Shown here in pieces: positions 6,036 to 8,707 of a stretch of DNA of 8,707 nt (its first letter is position 1; every line of letters begins with the position of its first letter). The DNA is taken from the NCBI GenBank assembly GCA_041856085.1, contig JBHAFL010000033.1, forward strand, positions 1-8,707, given 5' to 3'. The notes beneath the pieces were generated by a model, which saw only the letters and a program-made list of their open reading frames with translations, did no database searches and was not told the DNA's origin. The position numbers and the translations under genes were made by a program. The stretch is from RUG754 sp041856085. GTDB lineage: Bacteria; Bacillota; Clostridia; Peptostreptococcales; Anaerovoracaceae.

Positions 6036-6093
6036 AAAAAACAATCCCCTCTGCGCATGCTGCTATGCTTGCAGCAATTATGCGCCGGGGGGA
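6036..6093 (-). terminator. Long composite terminator of the cupin-hcp transcript
   Basis: Read on the minus strand: TCCCC, a 3x3 internal loop, GCGCA, a 4-nt bulge, TGCTGC, a 7-nt loop, then GCAGCA, TGCGC and GGGGA as the paired 3' side. After a short TTG comes a run of six T (the A-run 6036-6041 on the plus strand). That gives 16 base pairs in three segments. It lies about 115 nt after the hcp stop and ends the hcp unit before the amidohydrolase. It occupies much of the 337-nt gap 5872-6208; the rest (about 6094-6208) is untranslated trailer where I see nothing further. Confidence 0.65.
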
Positions 6094-6208
6094 AATTAAC
6101 TTACCGGAAAAGTGTTTATGGTACAATTTTATTTTTTGCCGGCTTTGACTCTATTAGTTGAATAATTACTAATTGACGCCTGACTGACAATCTTTTTGCG
6201 AGTCTCCG

Positions 6209-7771
6209 CTATCCCGATATCGACTTGAGATCTTCCTCTGCCGTAGTAATCGGCGCTATATTGTAGTTTTCTACAAGATAATTAAGCACGTTCGGCGAAA
6301 GGAATGCAGGGAGCGTAGGTCCGAGCTTGATATTCTTGATTCCGAGATAGAGGAGTGTAAGAAGTACACATACCGCTTTCTGCTCATACCAAGAGAGAAT
6401 GATTGAAAGCGGAAGCTCATTCACGCCGCATCCGAATGCTTCAGCGAGTGCAACCGCAACTTTGATTGCGCCGAAGCTGTCGTTACACTGTCCCATATCG
6501 AGTATGCGGGGGATTCCGCCGATGTTGCCTAAATCCAAGTCGTTAAAGCGGAATTTACCGCAGGCGAGAGTTAAAATTACCGAGTCGCTCGGAGTCTGCT
6601 TCACGATATCCGTGTAGTAATTTCTGCCCGGTTTCGCGCCATCACATCCGCCGACGAGGAAGAAGCGCTTGATGTCTCCGTTCTTAACCGCTTCGACAAC
6701 CTTGTCGGCCACTCCGAGTACAGCGCCGTGTGCGAAGCCTGTGATTACGTTTTCTCCGCCGTTTATTCCGGTGAACTGCGTATCCTCAACATATCCGCCG
6801 AGCTCAAGCGCTTTTTCGATTACAGGGGTAAAATCCTTATCCTCTCCGATGTGAACTATGTCAGGGAATGATACCACTTCCGTAGTGAACACTCTGTCCT
6901 TATAGCTTTCCTTAGGCGGCATAAGACAGTTCGTAGTGAAGAGCACCGGCGCAGGCATGTTTGCAAACTCTTTCTGCTGGTTCTGCCATGCCGTTCCGAA
7001 GTTTCCCTTGAGATGGCTGTATTTCTTAAGCTCCGGATAACCGTGCGCAGGAAGCATCTCGCCGTGTGTGTAGATATTTACACCCTTGCCCTCTGTCTGC
7101 TCAAGGAGCAGCTTAAGGTCATACAGGTCATGTCCGGTTACTACGATAAAAGGTCCTTTTTCTACCATGAGTGGAACCGTTACCGGCGTCGGATTTCCGA
7201 AGCTCTCAGTATTCGCTCTATCGAGGAGTTCCATGCAGGCGTAGTTCACTCTGCCGACTTCGAGCACGAGCGGAAGGAGTTTATCCATTCCCCAATCTTC
7301 CCCCACTGCATAGAGCCCTTTTGCAAAAAATTCGTTCACCTCTTTATCCTCATAACCCGCAACGCCCGCGTGATACGCATACGCCGCCATTCCCCTTAAG
7401 CCGAACAGAATAAGCGACTTAAGCGAGCGTATGTCCTCGTTATCGTCCCAAAGCCTGTTCATGTCATAAGCCTCCGCACCGCCCTTTGCGTCGAGCATGT
7501 TCTTTGCTTCTTCGATGATTTCTTCCATAGTCCGCTCGTTAAAGTTGACGTTTGTAATTGTAGTGAAGAGACCTTTGATCATGAGCTTGCAAACGCTGCC
7601 AGACGGGTTTTCACCGTTTCCGTATGCACGTGCAAGTCCGATTAAAAGTCCTGTGAGTTCATCCTGACGGTTAGCGACGTTAGACGACTTACCGCAAACT
7701 CCCGCCTTTCCCTTGCAGCCTGAGCATCCCGCAGTCTGCTCACACTGAAAACAAAACATTTGATTTTCCAT
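6209..7771 (-). CDS. hcp: Hybrid cluster protein (hydroxylamine reductase family)
   Basis: A 520-residue cytoplasmic iron-sulfur protein. The family reduces hydroxylamine in vitro and is linked to nitric oxide detoxification and protein S-nitrosylation under anaerobic conditions. The N-terminal cubane cluster motif is CFQC at 7-10 with Cys19 and Cys26, plus an extra Cys16. All ligands expected for the hybrid 4Fe-2S-2O cluster are visible: His214 (TGHDLYD), Glu238 (HGEML), Cys282 (TNCLMPP), Cys376 (GGCDGAK, the persulfide position), Cys404 (LACGKFRFND), Cys429 (MGQCND), and Glu463/Lys465 (WYEQKA). ATG at 7769-7771 is chosen because a perfect GGAGGT lies 7 nt upstream; an in-frame TTG at 7786 overlaps that site and is unlikely. 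It follows the cupin gene by 64 nt without a terminator, so the two are probably cotranscribed from the promoter near 8215. Confidence 0.97.
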   Translation of the reverse strand: MENQMFCFQCEQTAGCSGCKGKAGVCGKSSNVANRQDELTGLLIGLARAYGNGENPSGSVCKLMIKGLFTTITNVNFNERTMEEIIEEAKNMLDAKGGAEAYDMNRLWDDNEDIRSLKSLILFGLRGMAAYAYHAGVAGYEDKEVNEFFAKGLYAVGEDWGMDKLLPLVLEVGRVNYACMELLDRANTESFGNPTPVTVPLMVEKGPFIVVTGHDLYDLKLLLEQTEGKGVNIYTHGEMLPAHGYPELKKYSHLKGNFGTAWQNQQKEFANMPAPVLFTTNCLMPPKESYKDRVFTTEVVSFPDIVHIGEDKDFTPVIEKALELGGYVEDTQFTGINGGENVITGFAHGAVLGVADKVVEAVKNGDIKRFFLVGGCDGAKPGRNYYTDIVKQTPSDSVILTLACGKFRFNDLDLGNIGGIPRILDMGQCNDSFGAIKVAVALAEAFGCGVNELPLSIILSWYEQKAVCVLLTLLYLGIKNIKLGPTLPAFLSPNVLNYLVENYNIAPITTAEEDLKSISG

Positions 7772-7835
7772 TTTTCTTACCTCCAAAATTCTTCAATTAT
7801 TACTTGATTTTTTACAATTTTTACCATCTATTTAA

Positions 7836-8168
7836 TTAAAACACCACCACAAGCAGCATCTTGAATCTGTCCCTACCGAACACCGCATGAGGGTGACCTG
7901 CCGGCATAACTATGGAGTCGCCTTCTTTAAGCTCATAGTCAATACCGTCTATTGTTACCTGTCCCACTCCGTCTATGCAAGTCACGAAAGCATCGCCGTC
8001 CGATTCATGAGTGCTGATTTCCTCGCCCTTTTCGAAAGAAAAAAGCGTTACGCTGACCGCGCTATTTTGAGAAAGCGTCTTACTTACAACCTGCCCGTCC
8101 TGATATGCTATCTCGTCCTTAAGTTTAAGAACCTCGGCTTTGGCAATATTCTTCATAGGTCCGTTCAT
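7836..8168 (-). CDS. Small single-domain cupin upstream of hcp
   Basis: A 110-residue Cupin_2-type beta-barrel. Motif 1 (from Gly48: GEEISTHESDGDAFVTCIDG) keeps His54, but the second histidine is Ser56 and the usual glutamate position is Ala60 beside Asp59. Motif 2 (GDSIVMPAGHPHAVFG, 83-98) keeps Pro89, Gly91 and His94, with Gly98 in place of Asn. A metal site, if present, would therefore rest mainly on His54 and His94. The protein ends in a hydrophobic strand (FKMLLVVVF). ATG 8168 has a consensus AGGAGGT 5 nt upstream. It is probably the first gene of the cupin-hcp unit, facing a Crp/Fnr regulator. Its function is unknown; placement suggests a role in nitrosative or redox stress with Hcp. 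Confidence 0.9.
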   Translation of the reverse strand: MNGPMKNIAKAEVLKLKDEIAYQDGQVVSKTLSQNSAVSVTLFSFEKGEEISTHESDGDAFVTCIDGVGQVTIDGIDYELKEGDSIVMPAGHPHAVFGRDRFKMLLVVVF

Positions 8169-8214
8169 TTTTTACCTCCTGCATAATTTATTACATTCTT
8201 GCTTTTATGTTCAT

Positions 8215-8225
8215 ATTGTATTATA
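8215..8225 (-). promoter_or_regulatory. Overlapping -10 elements of the cupin-hcp promoter
   Basis: On the minus strand TATAAT (8225 to 8220) overlaps TACAAT (8220 to 8215). No good -35 hexamer stands at 17 bp; ATGACA occurs only at 19 bp before TATAAT, inside the palindrome. A weak -35 with a palindrome in its place is typical of an activator-dependent promoter. Predicted starts are near 8213 or 8208. Confidence 0.55.
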
Positions 8226-8237
8226 ATTCAATAAACA

Positions 8238-8261
8238 ATTACGTTGTCATAACAACATAAT
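8238..8261. promoter_or_regulatory. 24-nt palindrome, candidate Crp/Fnr-family (HcpR-like) operator
   Basis: Half sites ATTAcGTTGT (8238-8247) and ACAACaTAAT (8252-8261) are separated by CATA; 9 of 10 positions per arm are symmetric. The centre, 8249.5, lies at about -41.5 from the start predicted from TACAAT (or -36.5 from TATAAT) of cupin-hcp. That is the class II activation distance of Crp/Fnr proteins, whose gene begins divergently at 8422. Which protein binds is inferred. Confidence 0.6.
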
Positions 8262-8305
8262 AAAAGATTTTTTCCGAATATAATTAAATCCAATGGGTTA
8301 ATCAA

Positions 8306-8311
8306 TATAAT
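8306..8311 (+). promoter_or_regulatory. Possible -10 element of the Crp/Fnr-type regulator gene
   Basis: A perfect TATAAT stands about 110 nt before the regulator's ATG, with no good -35 hexamer upstream (ATTAAA at 17 bp). The start would be near 8318, placing the 24-nt palindrome near -68. Autoregulation is possible but speculative. Confidence 0.35.
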
Positions 8312-8331
8312 ATGCATAACGTAACCGCTGT

Positions 8332-8374
8332 AACGGCAATGGCAGCTGCATCGATAATTATATTGATAGCCGTT
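8332..8374 (+). other. Potential leader hairpin of the Crp/Fnr-type gene
   Basis: AACGGC (8332-8337) can pair with GCCGTT (8369-8374), enclosing a second stem ATCGATA (8350-8356)/TATTGAT (8361-8367) with a 4-nt loop. It lies between the possible -10 at 8306 and the ATG at 8422, with no T-tract directly after it. A role in mRNA stability or control is possible; it could be chance in A+T-rich sequence. Confidence 0.3.
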
Positions 8375-8421
8375 TCGATAACGAATAACCCGGTAAATAT
8401 ATTTTTTAAGGGGGAGCCTTT

Positions 8422-8707
8422 ATGAACAATCAATTTTTAGCTAACACTCTTCTTTTTCACGGCATTAGAGAAGACGAAATAAAAGCCCTGCTTCCCTGTC
8501 TTGAGCCGCGCGAGGCGCATTACGGAAAAGAGGCGATTATCTACAGAGCGGGCGATACGGTCAGCAGCATCGGTCTCGTTCTAAAAGGCAGCGTCAATGT
8601 CATCGTTAATTTTTTCTGGGGCAATTGCAATATCTTCGGCCACGTAGGGTGCGGAGAAATCTTCGCGGAAACCTACGCCATACTTCCCGGCAGAGAACTG
8701 ATTTGCG
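8422..8707 (+). CDS. Crp/Fnr-family transcriptional regulator (HcpR-like candidate), N-terminal part only
   Basis: The first 95 residues are visible before the window ends. They form the start of a cyclic-nucleotide-binding type beta-barrel sensor domain: IIYRAGDTVSSIGLVLKGSV (39-58) and the GEIFAE motif (78-83), both typical of Crp/Fnr proteins. The DNA-binding helix-turn-helix lies outside the window. Cysteines at 26, 69 and 77 could matter for sensing, but no Fnr-like N-terminal cysteine cluster is seen. ATG 8422 follows AAGGGGGAG at about 5 nt. It faces the cupin-hcp pair across 253 nt containing a strong palindrome, the arrangement known for HcpR, which controls hcp in several anaerobes. 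The family is clear; the HcpR role is inferred from context. Confidence 0.85.
   Translation, partial: MNNQFLANTLLFHGIREDEIKALLPCLEPREAHYGKEAIIYRAGDTVSSIGLVLKGSVNVIVNFFWGNCNIFGHVGCGEIFAETYAILPGRELIC

Noticed and set aside
6011..6085. Repeated GCGCATGC/TTATGCGC words as a regulatory repeat array
   Set aside because: One copy forms part of the hcp terminator stem; two short palindromic words are not enough for an array.
7772..7786. Upstream TTG start for hcp
   Set aside because: It overlaps the GGAGGT ribosome binding site that ideally serves ATG 7771.
8321..8334. GTAAC-4-GTAAC as a regulator site
   Set aside because: It is a direct, not inverted, repeat, and the 24-nt palindrome at 8238-8261 is far more symmetric and better placed.
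1..8707. CRISPR array, insertion sequence or replication origin
   Set aside because: No regularly spaced repeats, transposase motifs or DnaA-box clusters were seen.

Overview
The window looks like a chromosomal stretch of an anaerobic, low-to-moderate G+C Firmicute, probably of the Clostridia. Supporting signs are AGGAGG-type ribosome binding sites, TTGACA/TATAAT promoters at 17-18 bp spacing, tRNA genes that encode their own CCA, Rho-independent terminators with T-tracts, a hybrid cluster protein of the type found in anaerobes, and remnants of a peptide-antibiotic type regulator/ABC locus. The genus cannot be fixed from sequence reading alone.

Layout. (a) 1-2361 is a divergent metal-resistance pair: a Zn/Cd/Pb-type P1B ATPase on the minus strand, truncated by the window edge, and an ArsR/SmtB repressor on the plus strand. 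A consensus promoter for the ATPase is followed at once by an inverted repeat that is a natural repressor operator. (b) 2499-3737 is a decayed plus-strand locus: an OmpR-type response regulator that has lost the second half of its DNA-binding domain, no sensor kinase, a terminator hairpin, a 31-residue membrane peptide, an ABC ATPase with a one-base frameshift and a missing catalytic centre, and the first 41 codons of a permease. (c) 3771-4213 holds three tRNA genes, Asn(GTT), Leu(TAA) and initiator Met(CAT), with two near-perfect promoters and two terminators. One terminator ends on the base just before tRNA-Leu. (d) 4279-5871 is a YtcJ-like amidohydrolase on the minus strand. (e) 6209-8168 is a minus-strand pair, a small cupin followed by hcp, closed by a long composite terminator at 6036-6093. 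(f) From 8422 a Crp/Fnr-family regulator reads rightward off the window.

How the parts work together. In (a) the repressor should sense metal and release the efflux pump promoter. In (e)-(f) the Crp/Fnr-type gene is divergent from cupin-hcp, and a near-perfect 24-nt palindrome lies between them at a spacing that fits class II activation of cupin-hcp. This is the arrangement expected of an HcpR-like nitric-oxide/nitrosative-stress circuit. Region (b) is best read as a degrading antimicrobial-peptide response/immunity operon, with an odd surviving open frame that fuses a phosphoreceiver to a membrane peptide across a terminator. I see no CRISPR array, insertion sequence, integrase or replication origin.
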